64,000 nt of DNA, taken from a virus. A program made the position numbers and the translations under genes. This document shows positions 32,818 to 40,724 of this stretch, piece by piece (within the stretch, counting starts at the first letter, position 1; the number at the start of each line of letters is the position of its first letter). The notes under the pieces were generated by a model, which saw only the letters and a list, made by a program, of their open reading frames with translations, did not search any database and had not been told where the DNA came from. The stretch lies in the IMG/VR virus record IMGVR_UViG_3300047368_000327, positions 39,643 to 103,642 of that record; one strand, given 5' to 3'.

Positions 32818-33590
32818 AAATCTTCAACAAAAGCAAAGAAGGCCTTTTTGGCTCTTCAATGAATTGGATTAATGCCAGATTACCCTATTTGTATAAAAAT
32901 AAAATTTATCCATCCTGGGATATAAGAAATATCAATCACGGTAACCCCTCAGACCAAGACCGCATCACCCCTCATATTATTGAGCCAAAAAAACAAAACG
33001 CAAATCCAGGTGAAACTGTAAACCTGCTAGACATAGAAAGATATCAGTATACCGACTTCAATGAGGCAAGCTTTTACTTTAATCATTATTTTGAATTAAA
33101 TCAAAGCATTGTGGATTTGTCTTTTGAAATTTGCGAACCTTTCAATAATTGCCTTGGTGTGCATTTTAGAGGCAACGATAAATCCAGGAAAAATGATAAG
33201 GAGAATATTCCCATAGACAATCAGTCCTATATTAAAAAAATAAAACTTTTTGCCGATAAGCATGATTTTGAAAGTGTTTTTGTTTTATCTGATGAAGTTG
33301 CCCTAAAGGATTTTTTAAAAAACGAAATTTTAAAAATGTTTAATGTCCCTGTGTTTTTTACTAATCTTGAACCAGTTTTTCATTTATCCCAAAAATCGCT
33401 CGATAACAAGCTGGAATTGACAAAAAACGCTGTCGCAGAAATGCTCGTTCTTTCTCGATGCAAGTATGTGCTTAAAAATCAATCCGCATTTTCGAGTTGG
33501 GCAAAGATTATCAATCCTGAAATTAAAATGTACAGAACCAGCAAGTGCAAGCAAGACTGGTTTCCTGATTATTATTTGCCAGAATTATGA
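32814..33590 (+). CDS. Fucosyltransferase-like protein (NodZ/FUT8-type GT-B), copy 3
   Basis: In this 258-residue protein CLGVHFRGNDKS is the His-x-Arg-Gly loop of O- and alpha-1,6-fucosyltransferases, and NAVAEMLVLSRCKYVLKNQS followed by AFSSWAK is the donor-binding C-terminal motif (the 'D/E-x-x-x-L-S-x-x' region). VFVLSDE fits the middle strand. It is the clearest of the three fucosyltransferase-like genes. It is coupled to a sulfotransferase gene by a 4-bp overlap. Confidence 0.72.
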   Translation: MKIFNKSKEGLFGSSMNWINARLPYLYKNKIYPSWDIRNINHGNPSDQDRITPHIIEPKKQNANPGETVNLLDIERYQYTDFNEASFYFNHYFELNQSIVDLSFEICEPFNNCLGVHFRGNDKSRKNDKENIPIDNQSYIKKIKLFADKHDFESVFVLSDEVALKDFLKNEILKMFNVPVFFTNLEPVFHLSQKSLDNKLELTKNAVAEMLVLSRCKYVLKNQSAFSSWAKIINPEIKMYRTSKCKQDWFPDYYLPEL

Positions 33591-34183
33591 TTTCTCACAA
33601 GCATAAAGCTTTGTTTTTTCATATGCCCAAATGTGGGGGGACTTCCATTGAGCATGTTTTAGGATCTTGCGGCTTTCAGAAGAGTCCTAGAGAAGCTTTT
33701 TATCAGAATCAACACTCTGTTAGTTTATTTGACCAAGCCAAAAAAGAATACGCTGATCATATTGATGATTATTATAAATTTTGCTTTGTTCGCAATCCTT
33801 GGGACCGAATGGTTTCGGTTTGGAAAAAGCATGCTCTTCCTTTTTCTGAGTCGGGAAGATTTCCAAACATTAATGACTTCAATACTTTTATAAGAAAGTA
33901 TCCATTGCCCCAAAAAAATATTTTATGGCATGCGCGTTCTCAATTTTTTCAATTAAAAAATCCTTCTTTCTATAACTTTATCGGAAGATATGAAAATATA
34001 GAAGAGCACTTATTTTTTGTTTTGGATAGTATCGGTGCCACTAATAATATATCGCTCCCGAAGTTAAATCAATCCAGCCACAATCATTATAGTAATTATT
34101 ATAACGAATATTCTGTAAAGAAAGTAGGGGAGATGTACAAAGAAGAAATTGATTATTTTGGCTATCAGTTTATTTATCAATGA
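33587..34183 (+). CDS. Sulfotransferase family 2-type protein (paralogue 4 of 5)
   Basis: ALFFHMPKCGGTSIEHVLGS and KFCFVRNPWDRMVSVWKKH are the PAPS-binding motifs. FIGRYENIEEHLFFVLDSIG and KLNQSSHNHYSNYYNEYS match paralogue 2 (KTNHKHYTEYY at the same place), and EEIDYFGYQF closes the protein. 198 residues, no membrane segment. It directly follows the clearest fucosyltransferase-like gene, consistent with sulfation of a fucosylated product. Confidence 0.88.
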   Translation: MISHKHKALFFHMPKCGGTSIEHVLGSCGFQKSPREAFYQNQHSVSLFDQAKKEYADHIDDYYKFCFVRNPWDRMVSVWKKHALPFSESGRFPNINDFNTFIRKYPLPQKNILWHARSQFFQLKNPSFYNFIGRYENIEEHLFFVLDSIGATNNISLPKLNQSSHNHYSNYYNEYSVKKVGEMYKEEIDYFGYQFIYQ

Positions 34184-34881
34184 AAGCTATTTGTTTTACT
34201 TTTGATCGCAATATGCCAGTTATGGAGTATGTTTTACATACTTACTTTAAGCACTGGCCAGACAATCCTTTCGTTTTCTACGTTCCATGGAATAATATCA
34301 AACCAAATCATTTAATAGAAAAATACGGAGACAAAGTACAGCTATTGCAAACTGATAGTGCGGTAAAACCTACGATCCGAACTCTGCTTTCTGTAGTAGA
34401 GCCCGATGAACTTATATGGTGGGCGCAAGACGACAAATACATATTGGATTTTAAAAACAAACAAATAATAAAAGACCTTTATCAATTTAACGCCTCGAAC
34501 ATTGGAGGCTTTATGTTTACAAAAAACGCAGATGCCCACAAAAGCTACCTAAAAGGCACAACAAACATCGGTGGCCACAATTTAATTAAAAAGAAAAATC
34601 ACCATCAGATATTTCAGCCCCAACTAATCAAGAAAGAAGTTATTGAATACTTGTACTTAAACGACAGGCTAGAAGAGCACTACCAATTATTAAAGCTCTA
34701 TCCGATAATGGATTTTAAGCCAATCAAAGATTTATATACTACTAGCGGCAACCAAATTAATATAGCCGAATCCTTAGATTGCGGTAAAATGACCAAGAAT
34801 CTAGTGTACAATATGACTGAGGACGGCTTCAAGATTCCAGAACTGCCCCAATGTGAAAAAACAATGATATATAAGGATTAA
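34180..34881 (+). CDS. Putative GT-A-like protein, 233 aa
   Basis: MKAICFTFDRNMPVMEYVLH looks like a first Rossmann strand, and ELIWWAQDDKYILDF puts an Asp-Asp pair at the GT-A metal site. The C-terminal half (IPELPQCEKTM near the end) has no known motif. It is placed among transferases and overlaps the upstream sulfotransferase by 4 bp, so a glycosyltransferase role is inferred mainly from context. Confidence 0.5.
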   Translation: MKAICFTFDRNMPVMEYVLHTYFKHWPDNPFVFYVPWNNIKPNHLIEKYGDKVQLLQTDSAVKPTIRTLLSVVEPDELIWWAQDDKYILDFKNKQIIKDLYQFNASNIGGFMFTKNADAHKSYLKGTTNIGGHNLIKKKNHHQIFQPQLIKKEVIEYLYLNDRLEEHYQLLKLYPIMDFKPIKDLYTTSGNQINIAESLDCGKMTKNLVYNMTEDGFKIPELPQCEKTMIYKD

Positions 34882-34883
34882 AA

Positions 34884-35426
34884 ATGAGCTTAGGAAACAA
34901 AGGAACTTTACAATTTATTAAAGACGATGCGGTTTGCGTGGAAGTTGGAGTATGGAAGGGCGACTTATCTAGGCATATTGCCCAATTACCCATTTCTCAA
35001 CTTTACTTGATTGACCCCTGGCAAAGTATCAATGACGTAGAAGGGCGCCTCCATAATACCGAGCAAAAAGAACTAGATGATATTTACAACACAGTAAAAA
35101 GAAGGTTTTTCTTCAACAAAAAGGTAAAATTAATACGAAAATTTTCCGCTGATGCAATGTCAGACATCAAAGACGGCACTGTTGATTGGATTTATATTGA
35201 CGGCAATCACAGTTATGAATTTGTAAAAGAAGATCTTAATGGCTGGTGGCCAAAACTTAAAAGTGGCGGCTTTTTATGCGGCGACGATTACATTGACGGA
35301 AAATATCAAGTCGAAGAGCTGCAGTTCGGAATCGTTGAAGCGGTTGATGAGTTCAGAGAAGAACGTGAGCATGAAATCAATCATTCAGAATTAATCAAAG
35401 ACCAATTCGTTTTTCAGAAAAAATGA
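34884..35426 (+). CDS. Class I SAM-dependent methyltransferase (copy A)
   Basis: VCVEVGVWKGDLSRHIAQL is the SAM-binding motif I, LYLIDPWQSI the acidic motif II, and DWIYIDGNHSYEFVKEDLNG with LKSGGFLCGDDY the following strands, the pattern of the Methyltransf_24 family. At 180 residues it is a lone catalytic domain. It is clearly paralogous to the gene at 36.0 kb, with the same motif order and similar ends (KDQFVFQKK and KHQFVLTKK). AAGGAT lies upstream of its ATG. Confidence 0.85.
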   Translation: MSLGNKGTLQFIKDDAVCVEVGVWKGDLSRHIAQLPISQLYLIDPWQSINDVEGRLHNTEQKELDDIYNTVKRRFFFNKKVKLIRKFSADAMSDIKDGTVDWIYIDGNHSYEFVKEDLNGWWPKLKSGGFLCGDDYIDGKYQVEELQFGIVEAVDEFREEREHEINHSELIKDQFVFQKK

Positions 35427-36016
35427 TTTCAGAAAAGTTTCAATGTGTATTTATTCATATTCCTAAATGCGCAGGTAGCTCAATCAATCTTGATTTAAAA
35501 TTAACCTCCGTAGGGTTCTCGGGGCATAGTCCGGCATCTTGCCATTTTGATTACATCAATCAAGGCTATTTTTCTTTTACTTTTATTCGCAATCCTTACG
35601 ATAGAGTCGCCTCTGCTTATAGGTATTTCCAAAAATTAGTTCCGGGCCATAGGTGGTACAAAAGAAACAGCATCATAGCTGACCTGGCCAATGAGCTAGA
35701 CTTTAGTGGTTTTGTTAGCCACATAAATGACTTTAAGCGATTAATGAAAAGAGAAGAGGGTTCTTATGAATCTGGAATTCATTTTCAACCTTTCGCTTAT
35801 TTCCTAGATGAGCCTGTTGACTTTATTGGCCGCCATGAAAATATACAGCATGATTATTTTAGCATTCGGTCTAAATTAAAACTCCCCATAAAGAGCCTAC
35901 CCAAAACAAATTCTACCAATAATTCAAAGTATCAAGAATTATATACAGAAAATACTCAAAGCATAGTGTATAATACATACAAAGAAGATATAAAAAAATA
36001 TAATTATAAATTTTAA
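35423..36016 (+). CDS. Sulfotransferase family 2-type protein (paralogue 5 of 5)
   Basis: CVFIHIPKCAGSSINLDLKL and FTFIRNPYDRVASAYRYF are the PAPS-binding motifs; FIGRHENIQHDYFSIRSKL and PKTNSTNNSKYQELYTE follow as in the other paralogues. 197 residues. It sits between two paralogous methyltransferase genes and overlaps the first by 4 bp. Confidence 0.88.
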   Translation: MISEKFQCVFIHIPKCAGSSINLDLKLTSVGFSGHSPASCHFDYINQGYFSFTFIRNPYDRVASAYRYFQKLVPGHRWYKRNSIIADLANELDFSGFVSHINDFKRLMKREEGSYESGIHFQPFAYFLDEPVDFIGRHENIQHDYFSIRSKLKLPIKSLPKTNSTNNSKYQELYTENTQSIVYNTYKEDIKKYNYKF

Positions 36017-36021
36017 ATATT

Positions 36022-36588
36022 ATGCCATTACCATACGATTTTGAACTAGACGATTCCAGACTTTCTCTTCTGGAAAAAATAAAACCAGGAGATGCTTGTG
36101 CAGAGATCGGTGTATTTAGGGGGGACTTTTCCGAATATATGCTCAAGATGGATCCGTCAGAGCTTAATTTGGTTGACCCATGGATCAGCATAATGGACAT
36201 TCCAGCTAGATGGCATGCCATACCTCAAGAGGAAATGGATTCGATAAAAAACGAAGTAAAAAATAAATTTAATTCAGATTCGAGGGTTAACATTTTAGAA
36301 AAATATTCGATTGATGCCCTAGATGACTTCGAGGATGATTCCCTAGATTGGATATACCTTGACGCGAATCACTCCTACTCTTTCATACAGCAAGATCTCG
36401 AGAACTGGTGGAGTAAGCTTAAATCTAATGGCACTTTATGCGGAAACGCTTACCAAGATGACGACGCTCAAATTCGACTACTTGATTTTGGCGTCATACC
36501 AGCTGTCGATTCATTTTTAGAAGACTTTTTTGATGAAATAGAAAATTTTGAAATTATAAAACATCAATTCGTATTAACAAAAAAATGA
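36022..36588 (+). CDS. Class I SAM-dependent methyltransferase (copy B)
   Basis: CAEIGVFRGDFSEYMLKM (motif I), LNLVDPWISI (motif II) and LDWIYLDANHSYSFIQQDL match copy A. Two positions differ: copy A has CGDDY where copy B has CGNAY, replacing a likely metal-binding Asp-Asp. This suggests different acceptors or reduced activity in copy B. 188 residues; the start has no overlap with the upstream gene, and the end overlaps the epimerase by 4 bp. Confidence 0.82.
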   Translation: MPLPYDFELDDSRLSLLEKIKPGDACAEIGVFRGDFSEYMLKMDPSELNLVDPWISIMDIPARWHAIPQEEMDSIKNEVKNKFNSDSRVNILEKYSIDALDDFEDDSLDWIYLDANHSYSFIQQDLENWWSKLKSNGTLCGNAYQDDDAQIRLLDFGVIPAVDSFLEDFFDEIENFEIIKHQFVLTKK

Positions 36589-37577
36589 AAATATTAGTTG
36601 GAGGAGCAGGCGGCTTTATTGCCGGTTATTTAGTTAAAGATTTATTAGCGCAAGGACATGAAGTTATTACTGCCGATATAAAACCGGCAGAACAATGGTA
36701 TCAGACTTTTAATAATGCAGAAAATCATAGTGATTGCGATCTTGGCGAAAAGCATCACTGTTATAACCTATCAAAAGGTGTTGACAGAATTTATAATCTT
36801 GCCTGCAATATGGGGGGCATGGGATTCATTCAAAACAATCATGCCCTCTGCATGGAGTCTGTATTGATTCAAGCGCATATGCTTATGGCGGCTCGAGACA
36901 ACGGCGTAAAAGAAATTTTATATAGCTCTTCTGCTTGCATCTACCCTCAAGAAATTCAATCTGACATTAAAGATGCGGCCTCTCAAGGATTAAAAGAACA
37001 TACTGCCTATCCAGCTAACCCAGAAGATGGTTATGGTTGGGAAAAATTGTTCAGTGAAATTCTTACTCATTATTACGGAGAGGATTTTGGCATTGATTCT
37101 AGGGTCTGCAGATACCATAACGTTTATGGCCCTTATGGTACTTGGCGTGGCGGACGAGAGAAAGCTCCTGCTGCAATTTGCCGTAAAGTTATTGAGGCAA
37201 AAATGAGCGGCAAGCATGATATTGAAATTTGGGGAGATGGAGAACAAACCCGCTCCTTCATGTATATAGATGATTGCGTTACCGGAATGGATTTAATGTG
37301 GTCAAAAGGAGACTCTCGCCCACTGAACCTTGGTAGCGACCAGATGGTATCAATTAACCAGTTAGTCGATATTGCCGAAAATATTGGCAACGTAAAACTT
37401 AAAAGAAATTACAATCTTGATGCGCCACAGGGTGTTCGTGGTCGCAATAGCGACAACGAAATGATTAAAGAGGTTTTAGGCTGGGCGCCATCTATCACAC
37501 TAGAAGATGGATTAGAAAAAACCTATTCTTGGATTTACGACCAGATGCAAAATTGCAGCGATTCCTCAGGCTATTAA
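36585..37577 (+). CDS. GDP-mannose 3,5-epimerase-like protein
   Basis: The extended SDR begins LVGGAGGFIAGYLVKDLLAQ. CNMGGMGFIQNNHALCM, SSACIYPQE, YPANPEDGYGWEKLFSE and RYHNVYGPYGTWRGGREKAP are the diagnostic GME blocks, with the catalytic Tyr-x3-Lys present as YGWEK. GME converts GDP-mannose to GDP-L-galactose (and GDP-L-gulose). At 330 residues it is family length. The enzyme is best known from plants and algae (vitamin C pathway) and some bacteria. Together with gmd/fcl it gives the phage two fates for GDP-mannose. Confidence 0.88.
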   Translation: MKILVGGAGGFIAGYLVKDLLAQGHEVITADIKPAEQWYQTFNNAENHSDCDLGEKHHCYNLSKGVDRIYNLACNMGGMGFIQNNHALCMESVLIQAHMLMAARDNGVKEILYSSSACIYPQEIQSDIKDAASQGLKEHTAYPANPEDGYGWEKLFSEILTHYYGEDFGIDSRVCRYHNVYGPYGTWRGGREKAPAAICRKVIEAKMSGKHDIEIWGDGEQTRSFMYIDDCVTGMDLMWSKGDSRPLNLGSDQMVSINQLVDIAENIGNVKLKRNYNLDAPQGVRGRNSDNEMIKEVLGWAPSITLEDGLEKTYSWIYDQMQNCSDSSGY

Positions 37578-37586
37578 GTGTATATA
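37578..37586 (+). promoter_or_regulatory. GTG-TAWWWW-type phage promoter (GTGTATATA)
   Basis: GTG at 37578-37580 is joined to TATATA at 37581-37586; the ATG at 37595 follows after 8 nt. It immediately follows the stop of the GME-like gene and marks the end of the glycan island. Confidence 0.5.
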
Positions 37587-37594
37587 TAGTTGTT

Positions 37595-37789
37595 ATGATC
37601 GAATTCTACAACGTAAAAAAGAAAAAGAAAGTCTCAGTTGACGAGTCTAGCGTTTCCAAACACGCTTACGAAAAAACAACAAAGACCGGAAAGCAATCGA
37701 TAAGATATGCCTTAAAAGCCGTTGATGAAGACGGCACAAAACTCACAAAGTTTTGCAGTAAGGCTGATTACGATAAGCTTCCGGACTAA
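37595..37789 (+). CDS. Small basic protein, 64 aa
   Basis: The chosen start is the ATG at 37595, giving MIEFYNVKKKKKVSVDES; upstream in-frame starts lie inside the preceding gene and before the promoter. The Lys-rich N-terminal patch and the KKAVDEDGTKLTKF-like C-terminal strand pair suggest a small nucleic-acid-binding or compact beta protein, but no family is recognised. Its stop overlaps the next ATG by one base. Confidence 0.6.
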   Translation: MIEFYNVKKKKKVSVDESSVSKHAYEKTTKTGKQSIRYALKAVDEDGTKLTKFCSKADYDKLPD

Positions 37790-38223
37790 TGGGACCTATA
37801 TTAAATACTATTCTTGGGGCTGGAATTAAACTGCTCTGCAATTTAATCAATTCCTGGCTAGAGCAAAAGCGCCAAGATCAGCTTTTTATAGCTGCAAGGG
37901 ACTCTACAATGCTGGAAGCCTTATGCAAAAATCAATCTGAGCAAGCAAGCGATCCTTTTGTAAAAGTTTCTCGACGCATACTTTTTATGTCGATTACATT
38001 TACAATGTGCTACTTAATGGTTTATTACGCGCATAATCCGGACATATCTTATGATATTATAGTTCCAAATGGAGATGGACATCGCTGGGGGTTCTTTTCT
38101 TGGATTTTTGGCGGTAAAGATTGGACGGTAGTTCAACTCACTGGCGGACTACTTTTATCTTCTTTTATGGATTTATGTTTCATGGTTGTAGGGTTTTATG
38201 CGATACCAAGCAAAAGAAGATAG
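37789..38223 (+). CDS. Small membrane protein, holin-like (3TM type)
   Basis: The 144-residue protein has an N-terminal amphipathic or hydrophobic helix (ILNTILGAGIKLLCNLI), a clear membrane segment (ILFMSITFTMCYLMVYYA) and a final one (GLLLSSFMDLCFMVVGFYAI) before a basic IPSKRR tail. This arrangement resembles the 3-TM holins of phages and gene-transfer agents, where the last helix ends in a similar VGFY block. A lysis role is plausible; no endolysin gene is adjacent. Confidence 0.5.
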   Translation: MGPILNTILGAGIKLLCNLINSWLEQKRQDQLFIAARDSTMLEALCKNQSEQASDPFVKVSRRILFMSITFTMCYLMVYYAHNPDISYDIIVPNGDGHRWGFFSWIFGGKDWTVVQLTGGLLLSSFMDLCFMVVGFYAIPSKRR

Positions 38224-38231
38224 TGTAATAT
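38223..38231 (+). promoter_or_regulatory. GTG-TAWWWW-type phage promoter (GTGTAATAT)
   Basis: GTG at 38223-38225 is joined to TAATAT at 38226-38231; the ATG at 38238 follows after 6 nt. The first base of the GTG is also the last base of the upstream stop. Confidence 0.55.
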
Positions 38232-38237
38232 ATATTT

Positions 38238-39230
38238 ATGAGCGACACCCTACCCAGATTACTTCAAGAAATTCATTCTACCTCAACTCCAAATGAACTT
38301 CAATTAAATTTTGAAAACTTTCAGTCGAGAATATCTGCGATACTGTATTCCAATCCCCTTGAATATTCATACTACTCAAACCATACTGGCCGAGAGCTAT
38401 ACAGAAAGCTTTATAACTTTGGCTTAAATAATTTAATTACTACTCCATACGATTCAGGCTTTCGCCCTGATCCAAAAAGCTCCTTATGGCTACCCTCAGA
38501 AGCAAGCGCAAAGGCTTGGTACGACGCGAGCGACTCCTCAACGATTATAAAGAACGCGTCAAATGAGGTGACCGCATGGGCTGATAAGTCTAGCAATTCT
38601 AATAATCTTACGGCAAAAGATAATCCTGTCACGGGTTCAAGCACACTTAATTCACTCAATGTTTTTGATGTTGATGGGGGTGACTATTTTGAACTGAATA
38701 ACTTATCAACTCCTGCAAGCGGAAACCTTCAAGCTTTCATCGTCTGTAATGTTACCGCTGTCAATAACAATACAGACGCAATTTTGTCAATGGATTCCCA
38801 GCAGAGAGATTGGCAGATACAGGCAAACACAGCCGACTTCTTTAGAGGAAATTTAGTTTTTGCAGGTCAAAGTTCACCTAGCACGGGTGGAGGTAGCGCA
38901 AATTTAACAGGTTATCATATTTATTGCGCTGATTTGGATTTTACTGACGATGGACAGTATCAATTGCTCATGGATGGTGCGCTACTCCCAGGGACAAATC
39001 AAAGAACTTATACTGGGCAACTCGCGCCCAATGTTAACTTTCGGATTTTTGCAAATCGAGGAGAAAATCAATTTCCTAAAGGGAAAGTTGCTGAAGTTAT
39101 TCTTTTGGACAATACGGATAATTTAATCCGTCAAAAAGTCGAAGGATACCTCGCCCACAAATGGGGCTTAACTTCGGGCTTGCCCTCCAATCATCCTTAC
39201 AAAATAAGCTTTCCACTTTCAGGCGATTAA
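38238..39230 (+). CDS. LamG/concanavalin-like domain protein (virion-associated or secreted)
   Basis: The N-terminal 75 residues are helical. From about residue 80, LWLPSEASAKAWYDASDSST starts a LamG-like beta-sandwich, which ends VEGYLAHKWGLTSGLPSNHP, a C-terminal tag common on LamG-type proteins of aquatic bacteria and phages. Such domains bind carbohydrate. With no signal peptide, export in the virion is more likely than secretion, so an adhesin or fibre role is suggested. 330 residues. Confidence 0.7.
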   Translation: MSDTLPRLLQEIHSTSTPNELQLNFENFQSRISAILYSNPLEYSYYSNHTGRELYRKLYNFGLNNLITTPYDSGFRPDPKSSLWLPSEASAKAWYDASDSSTIIKNASNEVTAWADKSSNSNNLTAKDNPVTGSSTLNSLNVFDVDGGDYFELNNLSTPASGNLQAFIVCNVTAVNNNTDAILSMDSQQRDWQIQANTADFFRGNLVFAGQSSPSTGGGSANLTGYHIYCADLDFTDDGQYQLLMDGALLPGTNQRTYTGQLAPNVNFRIFANRGENQFPKGKVAEVILLDNTDNLIRQKVEGYLAHKWGLTSGLPSNHPYKISFPLSGD

Positions 39231-39232
39231 CC

Positions 39233-39261
39233 TTGACTTTTATCATTCTTTCTGATATTAT
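39233..39261 (+). promoter_or_regulatory. Sigma70-like promoter of the recA operon (TTGACT-17-TATTAT)
   Basis: TTGACT at 39233-39238 and TATTAT at 39256-39261 are 17 bp apart, with TGA directly before the -10 giving an extended -10. The first start codon, GTG at 39270, is 8 nt beyond, so the transcript should be leaderless or nearly so. Confidence 0.6.
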
Positions 39262-39269
39262 CTACTTCA

Positions 39270-39602
39270 GTGACCCAAACTGAAAAAAAGAAAGTTATAG
39301 AAAAATTAACCGACCCACCAAAGACCCAGAAGAGACTTTTTTGGGCTAGGGAAATTAAATCTCTCAATATATTGCTTGAATCTTATCCCGTAGATTTATT
39401 TTGGAAAGGGTTATCTTTTCCTAAAAAACTAGACAGTCTAATACTACTACGTTCTGGATATTACGCAGACCAACTCAAAAAAAAATACAATAGATTTAAT
39501 TACAAAATACCTCCTCCCAACAATATAGAATTAGGGAAAAAGACGGGCAAAGATTACAAAAAAGAAAATAAACCAAAAAACATTAAAGATTTCTTATCAT
39601 GA
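39270..39602 (+). CDS. Hypothetical protein, 110 aa, upstream of recA
   Basis: GTG at 39270 starts MTQTEKKKVIEKLTDPPKTQ. The sequence is basic, with a C-terminal Lys-rich tail and no membrane segment. I do not recognise it. It is coupled to recA by a 4-bp overlap and is the first gene of the recombination operon, so a recombination mediator or DNA-binding partner is possible. Confidence 0.6.
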   Translation: MTQTEKKKVIEKLTDPPKTQKRLFWAREIKSLNILLESYPVDLFWKGLSFPKKLDSLILLRSGYYADQLKKKYNRFNYKIPPPNNIELGKKTGKDYKKENKPKNIKDFLS

Positions 39603-40720
39603 GTAAAAAAGCAGAAACAGAAACGGGATCAATTGATTCGCTAAAAAGTTTTCTAAAGCAGAACGAAGAGCACCACTACAACTACGAAGAAGACATAGAT
39701 TATAAAGTGTCTTGCGGTAGCCTTAAAGTAGATTTCGAGCTTGGAGGTGGACTAGGGCCTGGACTTCATCGCTTTGTCGGAATAAACGAAGGAGGCAAGA
39801 CTTCCGAAGCCCTTGAAGTGACAAAGAACTTCCTTAAAATGCCTAAGTCAAAAGCTGTATACATAAAAGCAGAGGGTAGACTATCTGGAGAGGTAAGAGA
39901 GAGGTCTGGAATAAAATTCGTAACGTCAGAAGATGAGTGGTCACAAGGAACCTGCTTTGTATTTGAGTCCAACATATACGAGACCGTATTAGACTTAATG
40001 AGGGTATTGATTGCTAAAACCCCGGAAGCTATTAAATATTGCTTTGTGTTAGACTCGCTAGATGGCCTGATAATGAAAGATGACTTAAAGAAAAACTTTG
40101 AAGATTCTCACAAGGTTGCCGGAGGAGCCCTGCTGGGTGCAAAGTTTATGCAAAAGATGAGTATCGCTCTTGCAAAGAGAGGCCATATGGCTATATTCAT
40201 ATCTCAAGTCCGCGCAGACATTAAGCTTGACCCCTACAGCAAGGCGCCAATACGGCAAACTACAGCTACAGGGGGCAATGCATTACTTCACTTTGCGAAT
40301 TACATACTTGAATTTGAGCCAAGATTCAAGAAAGACTTAATATTAGAAAATCCTAGCGCACCAATGGATCACAATAAAAATAAGATCATTGGTCATGTTG
40401 CAAAAATGACCGTCAAGAAATCTCCCAATGAAAAAACGAATTATGTTCTCGAGTATCCAATAAAATATGGGCGCAAGAATGGCACATCTATATGGGTTGA
40501 AAAAGAGTTGATAGATATGCTTTATCTTTGGGGCTACATAACCAAGAAGGGGGCATGGATATCGGTTGACGAAGACTTCGTCTCAACCCTAAAGAAGGAA
40601 GGGTATGAATTTCCTGTCAAGTTCCACGGGGAACCTAAGATCAATGACTTGCTCGAAACAAACACAGAGCTTAGCCAATTCTTAATTAAACATTTTTCAG
40701 AAATAATTTATCAATCTTAA
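39599..40720 (+). CDS. recA: RecA/UvsX-type recombinase
   Basis: A Walker A (GINEGGKTS, residues 61-69) and Walker B (YCFVLDSLDGL) flank the ATP site, and FISQVRADIK resembles loop L1, with ATGGNALLHFANYILEFE near the RecA C-terminal core. The 373-residue protein would promote strand exchange in recombination-dependent replication and repair. The Walker A variant with INEGG differs from bacterial RecA (GPESSGKT), indicating a phage lineage. It sits in an operon with a nuclease and replication genes. Confidence 0.9.
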   Translation: MSKKAETETGSIDSLKSFLKQNEEHHYNYEEDIDYKVSCGSLKVDFELGGGLGPGLHRFVGINEGGKTSEALEVTKNFLKMPKSKAVYIKAEGRLSGEVRERSGIKFVTSEDEWSQGTCFVFESNIYETVLDLMRVLIAKTPEAIKYCFVLDSLDGLIMKDDLKKNFEDSHKVAGGALLGAKFMQKMSIALAKRGHMAIFISQVRADIKLDPYSKAPIRQTTATGGNALLHFANYILEFEPRFKKDLILENPSAPMDHNKNKIIGHVAKMTVKKSPNEKTNYVLEYPIKYGRKNGTSIWVEKELIDMLYLWGYITKKGAWISVDEDFVSTLKKEGYEFPVKFHGEPKINDLLETNTELSQFLIKHFSEIIYQS

Positions 40721-40724
40721 TTAA

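Noticed and set aside
37529-37594. Upstream extension of the 64-residue protein to 37529
   Set aside because: The extension lies inside the GME-like gene and upstream of the GTGTATATA box; the ATG at 37595 fits the promoter geometry.
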